A stretch of 64,000 nucleotides of DNA, taken from NCBI GenBank assembly GCA_029776255.1, contig JAKOTN010000026.1, positions 179,024-243,023 on the forward strand. Direction: 5' to 3'. The stretch comes from Pseudomonadota bacterium (lineage in GTDB: Bacteria > Pseudomonadota > Gammaproteobacteria > Burkholderiales > Rhodocyclaceae). Shown piece by piece: positions 39,575-50,924 of the stretch. The first letter of the stretch is position 1; each line of letters opens with the position of its first letter. The position numbers were made by a program, and so were the translations under genes. A model generated the notes under the pieces. That model made no database searches. It was not told where the DNA came from and saw nothing but the letters and a program-made list of their open reading frames with translations.

Positions 39575-40942
39575 ATGGAACTCGACGGCAAATCGGTGCT
39601 GGTTCTCGGCCTTGGTGAAAGCGGATTGGCCATGGTCAAGTGGCTGACCCGGCACGGTGCGCGCGTGCGCATCGCCGACAGCCGCGAAACGCCGCCGCAC
39701 GTCGAGGCACTGCGCGCCGTCGCACCGGATGCGCCACTGTTCGCCGGCCCGTTCGCCGCCGCGGCCTTCGCCGCCATCGACCTGATCGCCATCTCTCCGG
39801 GCGTGCCTGTCGAGGAGCCGCAAGTTCAGGACGCCTTGGCGCGCGGCGTGCCGGTGGTGTCCGAAATCGAATTGTTCGTCTGGGGCATCCGGCGATTGAC
39901 GCCGCGGGCGCGAGTGATCGCCATCACCGGTAGCAACGGCAAGACCACCACCACGGCCCTGACCGGCGCCCTCTGTCGGGCCGCCGGTCGCCGTACCGCG
40001 GTCGCGGGCAACATCAGCCCGGCGGCGCTCGATGCGCTGATGGCAGCGGTCGACAGCGGCGAGCTTCCGACGGTGTGGGTCCTGGAATTGTCGAGTTTTC
40101 AACTCGATACAACGTATAGTCTGAACGCGGACGCGGCAACCTTGCTGAACGTCAGCGAGGATCATCTCGACCGCTATCCGGGCTACGAAGACTATGCCGC
40201 CAGTAAAAAGCGGGTTTTTCAAGGCCAGGGCGCGATGATCCTCAATCGCGACGACCCGCGCAGCCTGTCGGCGGCGAGCAGCGGGCGCCAACGGATCACC
40301 TTCGGTCTCGACCGGCCCAAAAAGGTAGACGATTTCGGCGTTGCCGACGGTTATTTGCTACGCGGCGACGAGAAACTGCTGGCACTCGCCGAAATGCGAC
40401 TGGTTGGTTCGCACAACGCGGCCAACGCCTTGGCGGCGCTGGCGCTCTGCGCGGCGATCGGCATCGAACCCTCCGCGATTCTGCCGGCGCTGGCGGCGTT
40501 CACCGGGCTTGCGCATCGTGTCGAATGGGTCGCCACCATCGGCGGAGTGGACTATTTCGACGACTCGAAAGGTACCAACGTTGGCGCGACGCTGGCCGCG
40601 CTGCAAGGACTTGGGCGCCCGGTAGCGATCATCCTTGGCGGCGACGGCAAGGGACAGGACTTTTCGCCACTGCGCGCCGCGGTGACGGCGCATGCCCGCA
40701 GCGCGGCCCTGCTCGGACGTGACGCCGCGACCATCGCCGCCGTCCTCGATGGCTGCGGAGTCGCCTTGCACCATGGCGACGACATGGCGGACGCCGTCCG
40801 CTGGAGCGCCTCGCGGGCGTTGCCCGGCGATGCGGTGCTGCTTTCGCCCGCCTGTGCCAGCACCGACATGTACCGCAATTACGCTTGGCGCGCCGCCGCC
40901 TTCGTCGACGCCGTCAAAGCGCTCGCCAAGGAGGTGGGCTGA
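39575..40942 (+). CDS. murD: UDP-MurNAc-alanine D-glutamate ligase MurD
   Basis: 455-aa Mur ligase adding D-glutamate. N-terminal Rossmann motif [12 protein letters not shown] binds the uridine part, then [30 protein letters not shown] and [11 protein letters not shown]. Starts one base after mraY and shares one base with ftsW. Confidence 0.97.
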   Translation: MELDGKSVLVLGLGESGLAMVKWLTRHGARVRIADSRETPPHVEALRAVAPDAPLFAGPFAAAAFAAIDLIAISPGVPVEEPQVQDALARGVPVVSEIELFVWGIRRLTPRARVIAITGSNGKTTTTALTGALCRAAGRRTAVAGNISPAALDALMAAVDSGELPTVWVLELSSFQLDTTYSLNADAATLLNVSEDHLDRYPGYEDYAASKKRVFQGQGAMILNRDDPRSLSAASSGRQRITFGLDRPKKVDDFGVADGYLLRGDEKLLALAEMRLVGSHNAANALAALALCAAIGIEPSAILPALAAFTGLAHRVEWVATIGGVDYFDDSKGTNVGATLAALQGLGRPVAIILGGDGKGQDFSPLRAAVTAHARSAALLGRDAATIAAVLDGCGVALHHGDDMADAVRWSASRALPGDAVLLSPACASTDMYRNYAWRAAAFVDAVKALAKEVG

Positions 40943-42102
40943 TGCCGCGCGCCCTCGACATGCCCCGCCGCCTGCCCGCCGAAATCGATCTGGCGCTGCT
41001 CTGGAGCGCGTTGATGCTCTTGCTGATCGGCATGGTCATGGTCTATTCGGCGTCGATGGCCACGGCCGAGGCGGGCCGGATGACCGGCAATCAGCCGGCG
41101 TACTTTCTCATCCGCCACGCGGTTTTCCTGACCATTGGCCTGGTGGCCGCGGCGGTCGCGTTTCAGGTGCCGTTGTCCACCTGGCAACAATGGGCACCAT
41201 GGCTGTTCGTGGCCGGATTCGTCCTGCTGGCGCTGGTGCTGATCCCGGGAATCGGACGCGATGTCAACGGCGCGCGCCGCTGGCTGCCGCTACTGGTCGT
41301 CAATCTTCAACCGTCGGAATTGATGAAATTTTTCGCGGTTCTGTACGCCGCCGACTACACCACGCGCAAGATGCCGCACATGCACGACCTGAAAAAAGCG
41401 TTCCTGCCGCTGGCCAGCGCGATGGTCGCCGTCGGCATCCTGTTGCTCAAGGAACCCGATTTTGGCGCCTTCGTCGTGATCATCGCCATCGCCATGGGGA
41501 TACTTTTTCTTGGCGGCATGCGGGCGCGCCTGTTCGTGGTGCTGATTCTGGTCCTCGGACTGGCCTTTGCCGCGTTGATCATTTTTTCACCTTATCGGCG
41601 TGATCGGATTTTCGGTTTCATGGACCCCTGGGCTGACGCGTTCGGTCGCGGTTATCAACTGTCGCATGCGCTGATCGCCTTCGGGCGTGGCGAATTGTTG
41701 GGCGTCGGCCTGGGCGCCAGCGTCGAAAAACTGTTTTATCTGCCTGAAGCGCATACCGACTTCCTGCTGGCGGTCATCGCCGAGGAACTCGGCTTTTTCG
41801 GCGTTCTGGCGGTGGTGTTCCTGTTCGCACTGCTGATTCAACGCGCCTTCGCCATCGGTCGGCAATCGGTCGCGCTCGACCGCCTCTACTCCGCGCTGGT
41901 CGCGCAAGGCATCGGGGTCTGGATCGGCGTGCAGAGTTTCATCAACATGGGCGTCAACATGGGTCTGCTACCGACCAAGGGGCTGACCTTACCGTTGATG
42001 AGCTTCGGCGGCTCGGGAATTCTCGCCAACTGCGTCGCTTTGGCGGTGCTGCTGCGAATCGACTGGGAAAATCGTCAACTGATGCGCGGAGGCAAGGTAT
42101 GA
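40942..42102 (+). CDS. ftsW: Septal peptidoglycan glycosyltransferase FtsW
   Basis: 386-aa SEDS-family polymerase with about ten helices, acting with FtsI at the septum. SEDS signatures: [47 protein letters not shown] and [23 protein letters not shown] at 40942 overlaps the murD stop by one base (TGATG). Confidence 0.97.
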   Translation: MPRALDMPRRLPAEIDLALLWSALMLLLIGMVMVYSASMATAEAGRMTGNQPAYFLIRHAVFLTIGLVAAAVAFQVPLSTWQQWAPWLFVAGFVLLALVLIPGIGRDVNGARRWLPLLVVNLQPSELMKFFAVLYAADYTTRKMPHMHDLKKAFLPLASAMVAVGILLLKEPDFGAFVVIIAIAMGILFLGGMRARLFVVLILVLGLAFAALIIFSPYRRDRIFGFMDPWADAFGRGYQLSHALIAFGRGELLGVGLGASVEKLFYLPEAHTDFLLAVIAEELGFFGVLAVVFLFALLIQRAFAIGRQSVALDRLYSALVAQGIGVWIGVQSFINMGVNMGLLPTKGLTLPLMSFGGSGILANCVALAVLLRIDWENRQLMRGGKV

Positions 42103-43157
42103 GCAAGACCTTGCTCGTCATGGCCGGCGGCACCGGCGGTCACGTTTTCCCTGGACTGGCGGTCGCCGACTTGCTACGCAGCCGCGATTGGCGCGTGGTG
42201 TGGATGGGCGCGCCCGAGTCGATGGAAGCCAAGCTGGTCCCGGCGCGCGGCTACGAAATGGCCTGGGTGCGCTTTGCCGCCCTGCGCGGCAAGGGTCCGA
42301 TGCGTAAACTGCTACTGCCCTTCCACCTGTTCTCGGCCTGCCGGCAAGCGCGGCGCGAAATCCGGCGCGTCCGGCCAGACGTCGTGCTCGGCATGGGCGG
42401 CTACGTCAGTTTCCCAGGGGGCATGATGGCGGCGCTACAGGGTTGCCCGCTGATCATTCACGAGCAGAATTCGGTGGCCGGGCTGGCCAATCGCGTGCTG
42501 GCCAACGTGGCCGATCGGATCGCTTGCGGGTTTCCGGCCGCCTTGCGCAAGGGCGAGTGGGTCGGCAATCCGCTACGCCCCGAAATGAGCGAGGTCGTTC
42601 CGCCGAAACAACGCACGGCCGACCATTTGGAGCCACCGCACTGGCTGATCCTTGGCGGGAGCCAGGGCGCGGCGGCGCTCAACGAGATCGTGCCGCAAGG
42701 CCTGGCGCTGATCGATCCGGCCGAACGGCCGCTGGTGGTTCATCAAGCCGGCGAACGCCATCTGGCGCAACTGCGCGAGAACTACGAGACCGCCAACGTG
42801 CAGGCGCACTGCACCGCTTTCATCGACGACATGGCCGGCGCCTACGCCTGGGCCGATCTGGTGATCTGTCGCTCGGGGGCCTTGACCGTCGCGGAACTGG
42901 CGGCCACCGGCGTGGCCAGCGTGCTGGTTCCTTTTCCGCACGCGGTTGACGATCACCAGACGCTGAACGCGAAATTTCTCTCCGATGCCGGCGCGGCGAT
43001 CCTGCTGCCGCAACAGCAATTGACCCCGGAGGCAATCAGTCTCCTGCGCCAATACACACTCCCGCAGTTGCGGGAAATGGCCGAAAAGGCGCGCGAATTG
43101 GCCAGACCGCAAGCAACGGCGGACGTTGCCCGGATGTGCGAGGAAATTGCCAAGTGA
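42099..43157 (+). CDS. murG: Lipid II-forming N-acetylglucosaminyltransferase MurG
   Basis: 352-aa GT-B glycosyltransferase converting lipid I to lipid II on the inner face of the membrane. Motifs: [52 protein letters not shown] and [15 protein letters not shown]. Overlaps ftsW by 4 bases and murC by 4. Confidence 0.98.
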   Translation: MSKTLLVMAGGTGGHVFPGLAVADLLRSRDWRVVWMGAPESMEAKLVPARGYEMAWVRFAALRGKGPMRKLLLPFHLFSACRQARREIRRVRPDVVLGMGGYVSFPGGMMAALQGCPLIIHEQNSVAGLANRVLANVADRIACGFPAALRKGEWVGNPLRPEMSEVVPPKQRTADHLEPPHWLILGGSQGAAALNEIVPQGLALIDPAERPLVVHQAGERHLAQLRENYETANVQAHCTAFIDDMAGAYAWADLVICRSGALTVAELAATGVASVLVPFPHAVDDHQTLNAKFLSDAGAAILLPQQQLTPEAISLLRQYTLPQLREMAEKARELARPQATADVARMCEEIAK

Positions 43158-44542
43158 AACACAAAGTCAAGACGATCCATTTCGTCGGTATCGGCGGCGC
43201 CGGTATGAGCGGCATCGCCGAAGTGCTGGCCAATCTCGGATTTTCGGTCAGCGGTTCCGATCTGGCCGACAACGCGACGACCCGCCGTCTGGCGGCGCTC
43301 GGGGTGCGGACGATACGCGGCCACGCGACGGAAAACGTCGAAGGGGCCGATGCGGTGGTGGTGTCATCGGCGGTGAAGGCCGACAACCCGGAAGTGATCG
43401 CCGCCCGCGCGCGCCATGTGCCGGTGGTGCCGCGCGCGCAAATGCTTGCTGAACTGATGCGCCTCAAACAGGGCATCGCCGTCGCCGGCACGCACGGCAA
43501 GACCACCACCACCAGTCTGGTGGCTTCCATTCTCGCCCAGGGCGGCATGGACCCGACCTTCGTCATCGGCGGTCGGCTCAACGCTGCCGGCGCCAATGCC
43601 CGCCTCGGTTCTGGCGAGTTCCTGGTCGCCGAGGCCGATGAATCCGATGCCTCCTTTCTGTTCCTGTCGCCGGTGGTTTCGGTGGTCACCAACATCGACG
43701 CCGACCACATGGAAACCTATGGCCATGACTTCGATCGGCTGAAGCAAGCCTTCGTCGACTTCCTGCAGCGCCTGCCCTTCTACGGCGTGGCGGTGCTGTG
43801 TTCCGACGACGCCAATGTGCGGGAAATCATGCCACGCGTCAGCAAACAGATCGTGACCTACGGTTTGCAAGCCCCGGCCAACATCGTCGCCGAAAACGTC
43901 GTCGCCGTCGCCGGTCAAATGCACTTCGATTGCATGCGGACCAACGGCAGCATCAGCCGCCTGCCAATCGTCCTCAACCTGCCGGGCTTGCACAACGTGT
44001 TGAATGCGTTGGCGGCCATCGGCGTGGCCAGCGAACTCGGCGTCGCCGACGAGGCCATACAGAAGGCACTGGCGGAATTCGACGGCGTCGGGCGCCGATT
44101 TCAACGTTACGGAGAGATCGCCCTGCCCGGCGGCGGACATTTCACCCTGGTCGACGATTACGGTCACCACCCGGTCGAAATGCGGGCCACCCTGGCCGCG
44201 GCGCGCGGCGCCTTCCCCGACCGCCGCTTGCTGCTGGCCTTTCAGCCGCACCGCTACACCCGGACGCGCGATTGTTTCGAGGACTTCGTCAAGGTACTGG
44301 GCGGCGCCGACGCGCTGGTGCTGACCGAAGTCTACGCCGCCGGCGAACACCCCATCGTCGCCGCCGACGGCCGCGCGCTGGCCCGGGCCTTGCGCGTCGC
44401 CGGCAAGGTCGAACCGGTTTTCGTGGAAAATATCGGCGATTTGCCGCAAGCGATTCGGGATGTCGTCCGCGACGGCGACGTGGTGATGACCATGGGCGCC
44501 GGGTCGATCGGCGGCGTTCCCGGTCAACTGGCTAGCGCATGA
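43154..44542 (+). CDS. murC: UDP-N-acetylmuramate-alanine ligase MurC
   Basis: 462-aa Mur ligase adding L-alanine. GTG start inside the murG stop (GTGA) fits the conserved [15 protein letters not shown] following eight residues later. ATP motif [27 protein letters not shown] and DDYGHHPVE are diagnostic. Ddl follows after 10 bases. Confidence 0.97.
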   Translation: MKHKVKTIHFVGIGGAGMSGIAEVLANLGFSVSGSDLADNATTRRLAALGVRTIRGHATENVEGADAVVVSSAVKADNPEVIAARARHVPVVPRAQMLAELMRLKQGIAVAGTHGKTTTTSLVASILAQGGMDPTFVIGGRLNAAGANARLGSGEFLVAEADESDASFLFLSPVVSVVTNIDADHMETYGHDFDRLKQAFVDFLQRLPFYGVAVLCSDDANVREIMPRVSKQIVTYGLQAPANIVAENVVAVAGQMHFDCMRTNGSISRLPIVLNLPGLHNVLNALAAIGVASELGVADEAIQKALAEFDGVGRRFQRYGEIALPGGGHFTLVDDYGHHPVEMRATLAAARGAFPDRRLLLAFQPHRYTRTRDCFEDFVKVLGGADALVLTEVYAAGEHPIVAADGRALARALRVAGKVEPVFVENIGDLPQAIRDVVRDGDVVMTMGAGSIGGVPGQLASA

Positions 44543-44552
44543 GGGGCGAACG

Positions 44553-45488
44553 ATGACAGCGATCAATGTCCGGGACTTCGGCAAGGTGGCAGTGCTTTTT
44601 GGCGGTCGCTCGGCCGAACGCGAGGTGTCGCTAAACAGCGGCGCGCGCGTTCTGGACGCCTTGCGACGCCAGGGAGTCGACGCACATCCGTTCGACCCGG
44701 CCACCAGAAAACTTGACGAGTTGTCCAACTACGCGCGCGCCTTCATCGTCCTGCACGGTCGTTACGGTGAAGACGGCACCATTCAGGGCGCGCTCGAACT
44801 GATGGGCATTCCCTACACCGGCAGCGGAGTGATGGCTTCGGCGCTGGGAATGGACAAGTGGCGCACGAAAATGCTCTGGCGCGCCGTCGGCCTGCCGGTT
44901 CCCGACCATGCCTTGCTCGACGGGAACAGCGACATGGCGCGCGTGGAAGCCGAACTGGGCCTGCCGCTGTTCGTCAAACCCGCCTGCGAAGGGTCGTCGA
45001 TCGGCATCAGCAAGGTCCGGCGACCTGGAGAACTCGGTGCCGCCTACGCCGAAGCGGCCAAGCACGATGCGCTGGTGATCGCCGAGCGCGCGATTCTCGG
45101 CGGCGAATACACCGTGGCCATTCTTGGCGATGAAGCCTTGCCGATCATCAAAATCGAACCGAGTAGCGAGTTCTACGATTACGACGCCAAGTATCTGCGG
45201 GACGACACCGTTTACCGCTGCCCCTGCGACCTCCCCGAAGAGAGCGAACGGGAATTGCGCGCACAAGCCCTGGTCGCCTACCGTGCCCTTGGCGGTCGCG
45301 GCTGGGGACGCGTCGATTTTCTGATGGATGGACCCGCCAACGACAAGGCCAGCCGCGCCTATTTTCTCGAGATCAACACCTCGCCGGGAATGACCGATCA
45401 TTCCTTGGTGCCGATGGCGGCCCGCGCGGCGGGAATATCCTACGACGAACTGGTCGTGCGCGTGCTATCGCTTGCCGCGCTGGGATGA
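44553..45488 (+). CDS. ddl: D-alanine-D-alanine ligase
   Basis: 311-aa ATP-grasp ligase (DdlB type) providing D-Ala-D-Ala for MurF. Motifs: [57 protein letters not shown] and [19 protein letters not shown] box 9 bases upstream. Confidence 0.97.
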   Translation: MTAINVRDFGKVAVLFGGRSAEREVSLNSGARVLDALRRQGVDAHPFDPATRKLDELSNYARAFIVLHGRYGEDGTIQGALELMGIPYTGSGVMASALGMDKWRTKMLWRAVGLPVPDHALLDGNSDMARVEAELGLPLFVKPACEGSSIGISKVRRPGELGAAYAEAAKHDALVIAERAILGGEYTVAILGDEALPIIKIEPSSEFYDYDAKYLRDDTVYRCPCDLPEESERELRAQALVAYRALGGRGWGRVDFLMDGPANDKASRAYFLEINTSPGMTDHSLVPMAARAAGISYDELVVRVLSLAALG

Positions 45489-45491
45489 GCG

Positions 45492-46244
45492 ATGTGGCAC
45501 AAACCGCACTTGCTGACGGCAATTTCCGACCTGCTGTTCCTGATGGCGGGCGCGGCGCTGCTGGTGGCGGCCGTTCTCTGGGCCGCGCCACGGATGCAAG
45601 TGTTGCCAATCGACGAGTTGTCGGTCACGCACGAATTGCGCGAAGTGCGTCGCCAGGAAATCGATCTGGCGCTGGGACCGCTGCTGCGTGGCAATTTCCT
45701 GACGGTGAACGTCGACGCCGTGCGGCTGGCGCTCGAACAGTTGCCGTGGGTACGCCGTGCCGAAGTGTGGCGGAAATGGCCATCGATCATCGAAGTCCGT
45801 ATCGAAGAGCATCAAGCCGCGGCATTTTGGGGCGATGGACAGGACAGACTGGTGAATACCCACGGCGAAGTCTTCGCGGCGTCGCTGTCCCGGGAACAGC
45901 CGTTACCGAAGCTGAGCGGACCGGCGGGTTCGGCGGGCGAGGTCTTGCGCCGACAGGAGGAGTTCACGACGATTTTGCAACCAACAGGACGCCAGCCGAC
46001 ACAGTTAACCCTGTCGCCGCGGCTGGCCTGGCTTCTGAAACTGGAGGACGGACTGTTGGTTGAATTGGGTCGCGAGCAGGCGAAAGCGCCGATTCGTGCG
46101 CGTCTGCAGCGTTTTGTCGACTATTACCCGACCTTGTCCGACACTCGCCACGGTCGCCCGATCGCGGTTGACATGCGGTATCCGAATGGTTTTGCGTTAC
46201 GTTTCGCGGCCGGTACGGTTCAAGACATCAAAGGAAAGAAATGA
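45492..46244 (+). CDS. ftsQ: Cell division protein FtsQ
   Basis: 250-aa bitopic protein: short cytoplasmic N-terminus, one helix (about 10-32), POTRA domain (about 38-110) with the LPWVRRAEVWRKWPSIIEVRI motif region, then the beta domain that binds FtsB-FtsL. Starts 3 bases after ddl and overlaps ftsA by 4 bases. Confidence 0.95.
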   Translation: MWHKPHLLTAISDLLFLMAGAALLVAAVLWAAPRMQVLPIDELSVTHELREVRRQEIDLALGPLLRGNFLTVNVDAVRLALEQLPWVRRAEVWRKWPSIIEVRIEEHQAAAFWGDGQDRLVNTHGEVFAASLSREQPLPKLSGPAGSAGEVLRRQEEFTTILQPTGRQPTQLTLSPRLAWLLKLEDGLLVELGREQAKAPIRARLQRFVDYYPTLSDTRHGRPIAVDMRYPNGFALRFAAGTVQDIKGKK

Positions 46245-47470
46245 GCAGGGATAGCAAGGATTTGATTGTCGGTCTCGACATCGGCACCTCGAAAATTGTC
46301 GCCTTGGTCGCGGAACTCACCCCTGAGGGGCGTGTGAACGTCATCGGCATGGGTTCGCAGGAATCCAAGGGGCTGAAAAAAGGCGTGGTGGTCAATATCG
46401 AGGAAACGGTGGCCACCATCTCGCGCGTGCTTCAGGAAGTGGAACTGATGGCCGACTGCAAGGTGCGAGACGTCTATACCGGCATCGCCGGCAGCCATAT
46501 CCGCAGCTTCAATTCGAACGGGATGGTGGCGATCAAGGACAAGGAGGTCACGCCGATGGATGTCGACCGGGTGATCGAAACCGCCCGCGCGATGCCGATT
46601 CCGGCCGATCAGGAAATTCTGCACATCCTTACCCAGGAATTCATCATCGACGATCAAGACGGCATCCGTGAGCCGATCGGCATGAGCGGCTTCCGTCTCG
46701 AAGTGAAAGTGCATATCGTCACCGGCGCGGTGTCGGCGGCGCAAAACATCGTCAAGTGCGTGCGGCGCTGCGGACTGGAGGTCAACGACCTCGTCCTGCA
46801 ACCGCTGGCATCGAGTTGCGCCGTGCTCTCGGAGGACGAAAAAGATCTCGGCATCTGCCTGATCGACATCGGCGGCGGTACCACCGATCTGGCGGTATGG
46901 ACGCAGGGCGCGATCCGGCACACCTCGGTCATCCCGATCGCCGGCGACCAGATCACCAACGATATCGCCATGGCCCTGCGCACGCCCACCCGCGAAGCCG
47001 AAGAGATCAAGCGCAAGTACGGTTGCGCGCTGGCGCATCTGGCCGACGCCGAAGACGTGCTCGATGTCGCCGGCGTCGACGACCGGCCGTCGCGCAAGCT
47101 TTCGCGTCGCGCTCTGGCCGATGTCATCCAGCCACGCGTGGAAGAACTTTATGAACTGATCCAGGCGGAGCTTCGCCGCTCCGGTTTCGAGGACGTTCTC
47201 TCGTCCGGAATCGTCCTGACCGGCGGCGCGTCGGTCATGCCGGGGATGATCGAGCTTGGGGAAGAGATTTTCCACATGCCGGTTCGCCTCGGTGTACCCA
47301 AATATCAAGGCGCGCTCGCCGATGTGGTGCAGAACCCGCGTTTCGCCACCGCGTGCGGCCTGTTGATGGAAGCGCAGACGCAACGCAAGCGCGGCTTGAA
47401 AGTGCGGGAAACGCGCGACGTCAAACAAGTCTTCGGCCGAATGAAATCTTGGTTTGAAAAGAATTTTTAA
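46241..47470 (+). CDS. ftsA: Cell division protein FtsA
   Basis: 409-aa actin-like protein tethering FtsZ to the membrane. Phosphate-binding LIVGLDIGTSKIVALVAE, the 1C domain, DIGGGTTDLAVW and GIVLTGGASVMPGM are typical, and a C-terminal amphipathic helix (RMKSWFEKNF) is the membrane anchor. Overlaps ftsQ by 4 bases. Confidence 0.97.
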   Translation: MSRDSKDLIVGLDIGTSKIVALVAELTPEGRVNVIGMGSQESKGLKKGVVVNIEETVATISRVLQEVELMADCKVRDVYTGIAGSHIRSFNSNGMVAIKDKEVTPMDVDRVIETARAMPIPADQEILHILTQEFIIDDQDGIREPIGMSGFRLEVKVHIVTGAVSAAQNIVKCVRRCGLEVNDLVLQPLASSCAVLSEDEKDLGICLIDIGGGTTDLAVWTQGAIRHTSVIPIAGDQITNDIAMALRTPTREAEEIKRKYGCALAHLADAEDVLDVAGVDDRPSRKLSRRALADVIQPRVEELYELIQAELRRSGFEDVLSSGIVLTGGASVMPGMIELGEEIFHMPVRLGVPKYQGALADVVQNPRFATACGLLMEAQTQRKRGLKVRETRDVKQVFGRMKSWFEKNF

Positions 47471-47536
47471 ATAGGTCGTCTGTTGGAAAAAAAATCGATT
47501 GTTCACCAGTTTGAAACTTTTGCAGAGGAGGCAACA

Positions 47537-48700
47537 ATGTTTGAGATCATCGACAACGAAGAGCGGAGCGAACTCGACACCATCATCAAGGTGATCGGTA
47601 TCGGTGGCGCGGGCGGAAACGCCGTCGACCACATGATCCGCGAAGGTGTGAACGGCGTCGACTTCATCGCCGCCAACACGGATTCGCAAGCGCTCGGCCG
47701 GAGCATCGCCATCGAGAAACTGCAACTCGGCAAAAGCGGCCTCGGCGCCGGCGCCAAGCCGGAAGCGGGGCGTAGCGCCGCGATTGAAGAGCGCGAAGCG
47801 ATCGCCGAATCGCTACGCGGCGCGCACATGGTATTCATTACCGCCGGCATGGGCGGCGGCACCGGCACCGGCGCAGCGCCCATCGTTGCCGAAGTCGCCA
47901 AGGAATTGGGCGTGTTGACCGTCGCCGTGGTCACCAAGCCGTTCGGTTTCGAAGGCAAGCGGCTGAAGGTGGCGGAAACCGGGATCGCCGAATTGCAGAA
48001 AAGCGTCGACTCGCTGATCGTCATCCTCAACGACCGCTTGATGGATGTCCTGGGCGACGATGTGTCGATGGATGACGCCTTCAAGGCCGCCGACAATGTT
48101 CTGCGCAACGCCGTTGGCGGCATCGCCGAAATCATCAATTTCCCCGGCCTGGTCAACGTCGACTTCGAAGATGTGCGCACGGTGATGGGCGAAATGGGAA
48201 TGGCGATGATGGGTTCTGCCAAAGCCGCCGGAGTCGACCGCGCGCGCATCGCCGCCGAACGCGCCGTCGCCTCGCCGTTGCTCGAAGGAGTGAACCTTTC
48301 GGGAGCCAAGGGGGTGCTGGTCAACATCACCGCCACGCGCTCGCTCAAGATGAAGGAAGTCAACGAAGTGATGAATACCGTGCGCGCCTTCGCCGCCGAC
48401 GACGCGCACATCATCTTCGGCGCGGTGTACGACCAGGAAATGGGCGAGGAGATCCGCGTCACGGTGGTCGCCACCGGTCTGGGTCAAGCGCAGGCCAAGC
48501 GGCAGAACTTCGAAGTCATCAATACCCTGTCGGCAACCGGCACCGATCACCGCCACGGTAGCGGCCCGATCGACTATGCCAGCCTCGATCAGGTACCGGC
48601 CATCGTCCGCAAGGGACGCAGCGCGACTGTCGAAGCCCTGGCCAACAGCGGCGTCGATCGTTACGACATTCCGGCCTTTTTGAGAAAGCAGGCGGACTAA
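47537..48700 (+). CDS. ftsZ: Cell division GTPase FtsZ
   Basis: 387-aa tubulin homologue that forms the Z ring. Motifs: VIGIGGAGGNAVDHM, NTDSQAL, GGGTGTGAAP, the T7-loop region NFPGLVNVDFEDVRTVM and a C-terminal peptide YDIPAFLRKQ for FtsA/ZipA contact. ATG at 47537 is preceded by GAGGAGG; the frame is open to a TTG at 47483 without signal. Confidence 0.98.
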   Translation: MFEIIDNEERSELDTIIKVIGIGGAGGNAVDHMIREGVNGVDFIAANTDSQALGRSIAIEKLQLGKSGLGAGAKPEAGRSAAIEEREAIAESLRGAHMVFITAGMGGGTGTGAAPIVAEVAKELGVLTVAVVTKPFGFEGKRLKVAETGIAELQKSVDSLIVILNDRLMDVLGDDVSMDDAFKAADNVLRNAVGGIAEIINFPGLVNVDFEDVRTVMGEMGMAMMGSAKAAGVDRARIAAERAVASPLLEGVNLSGAKGVLVNITATRSLKMKEVNEVMNTVRAFAADDAHIIFGAVYDQEMGEEIRVTVVATGLGQAQAKRQNFEVINTLSATGTDHRHGSGPIDYASLDQVPAIVRKGRSATVEALANSGVDRYDIPAFLRKQAD

Positions 48701-48759
48701 GCCTTTCCGGCGGCGACGCCTCTGCGGGGAATCGACCTGTTCCGGGCACGCCGAGGCTG

Positions 48760-48768
48760 TGCTAGAAT
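48760..48768 (+). promoter_or_regulatory. Extended -10 promoter of lpxC
   Basis: TGCTAGAAT fits an extended -10 (TGn plus TAGAAT), predicting a start near 48776 and a short leader before the lpxC ATG. A weak TTCCGG at 48740-48745 lies 17 bases upstream. This lets lpxC be expressed apart from ftsZ. Confidence 0.6.
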
Positions 48769-48796
48769 CGGTCGATTATTCATTTTTTTCAGACAC

Positions 48797-49726
48797 ATGA
48801 TCAAGCAGCGCACTCTAAAGAGCGTGGTCCGCGCCGCCGGTGTCGGACTGCATTCTGGCGTCAAGGTCACCATGAGCCTGCGCCCGGCCGCGCCGGGGAC
48901 GGGAATCGTCTTTCGGCGGATCGATCTTGATCCGGTGGTTGACCTGCCTGCATCCGCCTTGCTGGTCGGCGATACGCGGATGTGTTCCTGTCTTGAGCGC
49001 GACGGCGTGAAGGTCGGAACCATCGAGCACCTGATGTCGGCCTTTGCCGGCCTCGGGATCGACAATGCCTTCGTTGACCTCGACGCGGCCGAGTTGCCCA
49101 TTCTCGACGGCTCGGCGGCGCCCTTCGTTTTCCTCATCCAGTCCGCCGGCATCGAGGAACAAGCCCAGGCCAAGAAGTTCATTCGCGTCAAGCGACTGAT
49201 CGAAGTACGCGAGGAGGACGCGACCGGCGAAAAATGGGCGCGCTTCCAACCCTACGAGGGTTTTCGACTGTCGTTCTCGATCAGCTTCAATCACCCGGCG
49301 ATCAATCGTACCGGCCAGCAGGTCACCATCGATTTCGCCGAACAGGCGTACTCACGCGACGTGGCACGGGCGCGAACCTTCGGCTTCATGCAGGAAGTCG
49401 AGTGGCTGCGCGAAAACGGACTGGCGCAGGGCGGCGGCCTGGACAACGCCGTGGTTCTCGACGAATACCGGGTGCTGAATGCAGACGGCCTGCGTTACAG
49501 CGACGAATTCGTCAAACACAAGGTGCTGGATGCCATCGGCGATCTCTACCTGCTCGGCAGCCCGCTGCTGGCGTCGTTTACCGCCCACAAATCGGGGCAC
49601 GCGTTGAACAATCTCCTTGCGCGCGAGTTGCTCGCCAACCCGGATGCCTGGGACTATGTCACTTTCGAAGAACAAGCGCTGGCGCCTCCGGGCATTTCCC
49701 GCTGGTTAACGACCCCGGCTTTCTAA
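48797..49726 (+). CDS. lpxC: UDP-3-O-acyl-N-acetylglucosamine deacetylase LpxC
   Basis: 309-aa zinc deacetylase catalysing the committed step of lipid A synthesis. Zinc ligands: the histidine of [13 protein letters not shown], and [10 protein letters not shown] with the conserved H-x3-[13 protein letters not shown] and the catalytic-base region HKSGHALNN are also present. Final member of the division cluster, 96 bases after ftsZ. Confidence 0.97.
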   Translation: MIKQRTLKSVVRAAGVGLHSGVKVTMSLRPAAPGTGIVFRRIDLDPVVDLPASALLVGDTRMCSCLERDGVKVGTIEHLMSAFAGLGIDNAFVDLDAAELPILDGSAAPFVFLIQSAGIEEQAQAKKFIRVKRLIEVREEDATGEKWARFQPYEGFRLSFSISFNHPAINRTGQQVTIDFAEQAYSRDVARARTFGFMQEVEWLRENGLAQGGGLDNAVVLDEYRVLNADGLRYSDEFVKHKVLDAIGDLYLLGSPLLASFTAHKSGHALNNLLARELLANPDAWDYVTFEEQALAPPGISRWLTTPAF

Positions 49727-49742
49727 AGGCCACGCTTCCCCA

Positions 49743-49931
49743 ATGTGGCTTTTGCGTTTTTTGGCGGTGCTGACGGCGACTGGCATCGCCGTGGGTGTCG
49801 CGGTTTCGCTCCTAACCGGCGATAGGCGCTACCTTCAGCTTTCCTGGCGCGCGCTCCGCTACGCGCTGCTCGTCGCGCTGCTGGTTTTCGCGCTGCTGAT
49901 ACTCGAACGAGTCGCCGTTATTCCGCTTTAG
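49743..49931 (+). CDS. Small two-helix membrane protein
   Basis: 62 aa with two hydrophobic helices (about 3-23 and 39-58) separated by a basic loop (GDRRYLQLSWRALR). No family name recognised. It lies 16 bases after lpxC on the same strand and its last 14 bases overlap the convergent dciA-like gene. Codon use and position favour a real gene, but evidence is only moderate. Confidence 0.55.
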   Translation: MWLLRFLAVLTATGIAVGVAVSLLTGDRRYLQLSWRALRYALLVALLVFALLILERVAVIPL

Positions 49932-50364
49932 CCGCTCGCTCCAACAGCGCCTCCAGCGCCGTCCGCAACGAAGACGCCGGCAGCGAATCACCCAGCGCGG
50001 CCAATTCACGACAAGTCCTGGCGCCAAGAGGTTTTTGCGCGGGTTCACGCACCGAAGCGCGCGGCTCCCACCGGCTTTGCACCTTGATCTGTACGCCCGT
50101 GCAGTCGACGCCTTGGCTGAGAAATGTCTCCTGCAGCGTCCGCGTCATCTGGCGGAGTTTGGTGGCTACGGCACCGCTATCGGCGTGAAGCAGAACGATG
50201 CGGGATTTGTAATTGGCCACATGACTCACCTCGGCCAGATGCGCCGGCGCGATTTCCCTATAAATCGCACCGATCTTGATCAACACCTTGGCGTGCGCCA
50301 AGACCTTGCCCGGCCCCTCGCCATCGTCCAGTTCGAGATAGCGCTGTAGCAAGGCCGACATCAT
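49918..50364 (-). CDS. DUF721/DciA-like protein
   Basis: 148-aa protein of the DUF721 family, whose best-known member DciA helps load the replicative helicase. The N-terminal KH-like region contains SHVANYKSRIVLLHADSGAVATKLRQM. The C-terminal third is proline/alanine rich. Overlaps folA by 4 bases (ATGA); a second in-frame ATG three bases later is also possible. Confidence 0.7.
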   Translation of the reverse strand: MMSALLQRYLELDDGEGPGKVLAHAKVLIKIGAIYREIAPAHLAEVSHVANYKSRIVLLHADSGAVATKLRQMTRTLQETFLSQGVDCTGVQIKVQSRWEPRASVREPAQKPLGARTCRELAALGDSLPASSLRTALEALLERAAKAE

Positions 50365-50867
50365 CGCCCTCCACGATCCCGGCGACGCTCGTAAACCACG
50401 AAATCATATACCGGGCCGCTTTCGCTACTTAGGCCACCGCGACGCGACACTTCGCGCCATTCCGCCGGCGATACGCCCGGGAAAAAAGTATCGCCGACAC
50501 CATCGACAGCCACTTCCGTGAGATATAAGCGCTCGGCCAGTGGCAATGCTTGCCGGTAAAGGGTTCCGCCACCAATGACGAACACCTCATCCTCGGCGCC
50601 GGCGAGTGCGATGGCGTCTTCGAGCGAGGTCGCGACGCGCGCGCCATCGGCCATGTAGTCCGGGTTGTGGCTGACGACGACGTTGTTTCGTTGCGGTAGC
50701 GGCCGAAAAGCCGCGGGCAGCGATTCCCAGGTTTTGCGCCCCATGATCACCGTTTTCCCCGAGGTCGTCTGTCGAAAGTGGCGCATATCCTCCGGCAAAT
50801 GCCAGAGCAGGCGACCGTCATTGCCGATCACGCGATTGTTGGCAACGGCGGCAATCAGTGACAGCAT
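50361..50867 (-). CDS. folA: Dihydrofolate reductase
   Basis: 168-aa DHFR reducing dihydrofolate with NADPH. Motifs: LIAAVANNRVIGNDGRLLWHLPED with the Asp/Trp-loop, TVIMGRKTWESLP, and GGGTLYRQALPLAERLYLTEV. Lies 57 bases downstream of thyA, the usual thyA-folA pairing that recycles the dihydrofolate ThyA makes. Confidence 0.97.
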   Translation of the reverse strand: MLSLIAAVANNRVIGNDGRLLWHLPEDMRHFRQTTSGKTVIMGRKTWESLPAAFRPLPQRNNVVVSHNPDYMADGARVATSLEDAIALAGAEDEVFVIGGGTLYRQALPLAERLYLTEVAVDGVGDTFFPGVSPAEWREVSRRGGLSSESGPVYDFVVYERRRDRGGR

Positions 50868-50924
50868 TTCTCGACCTTTATTAGCCTGAAAACAGGGAGT
50901 TCCCCGGTGGGAGCGCCAGAAACC

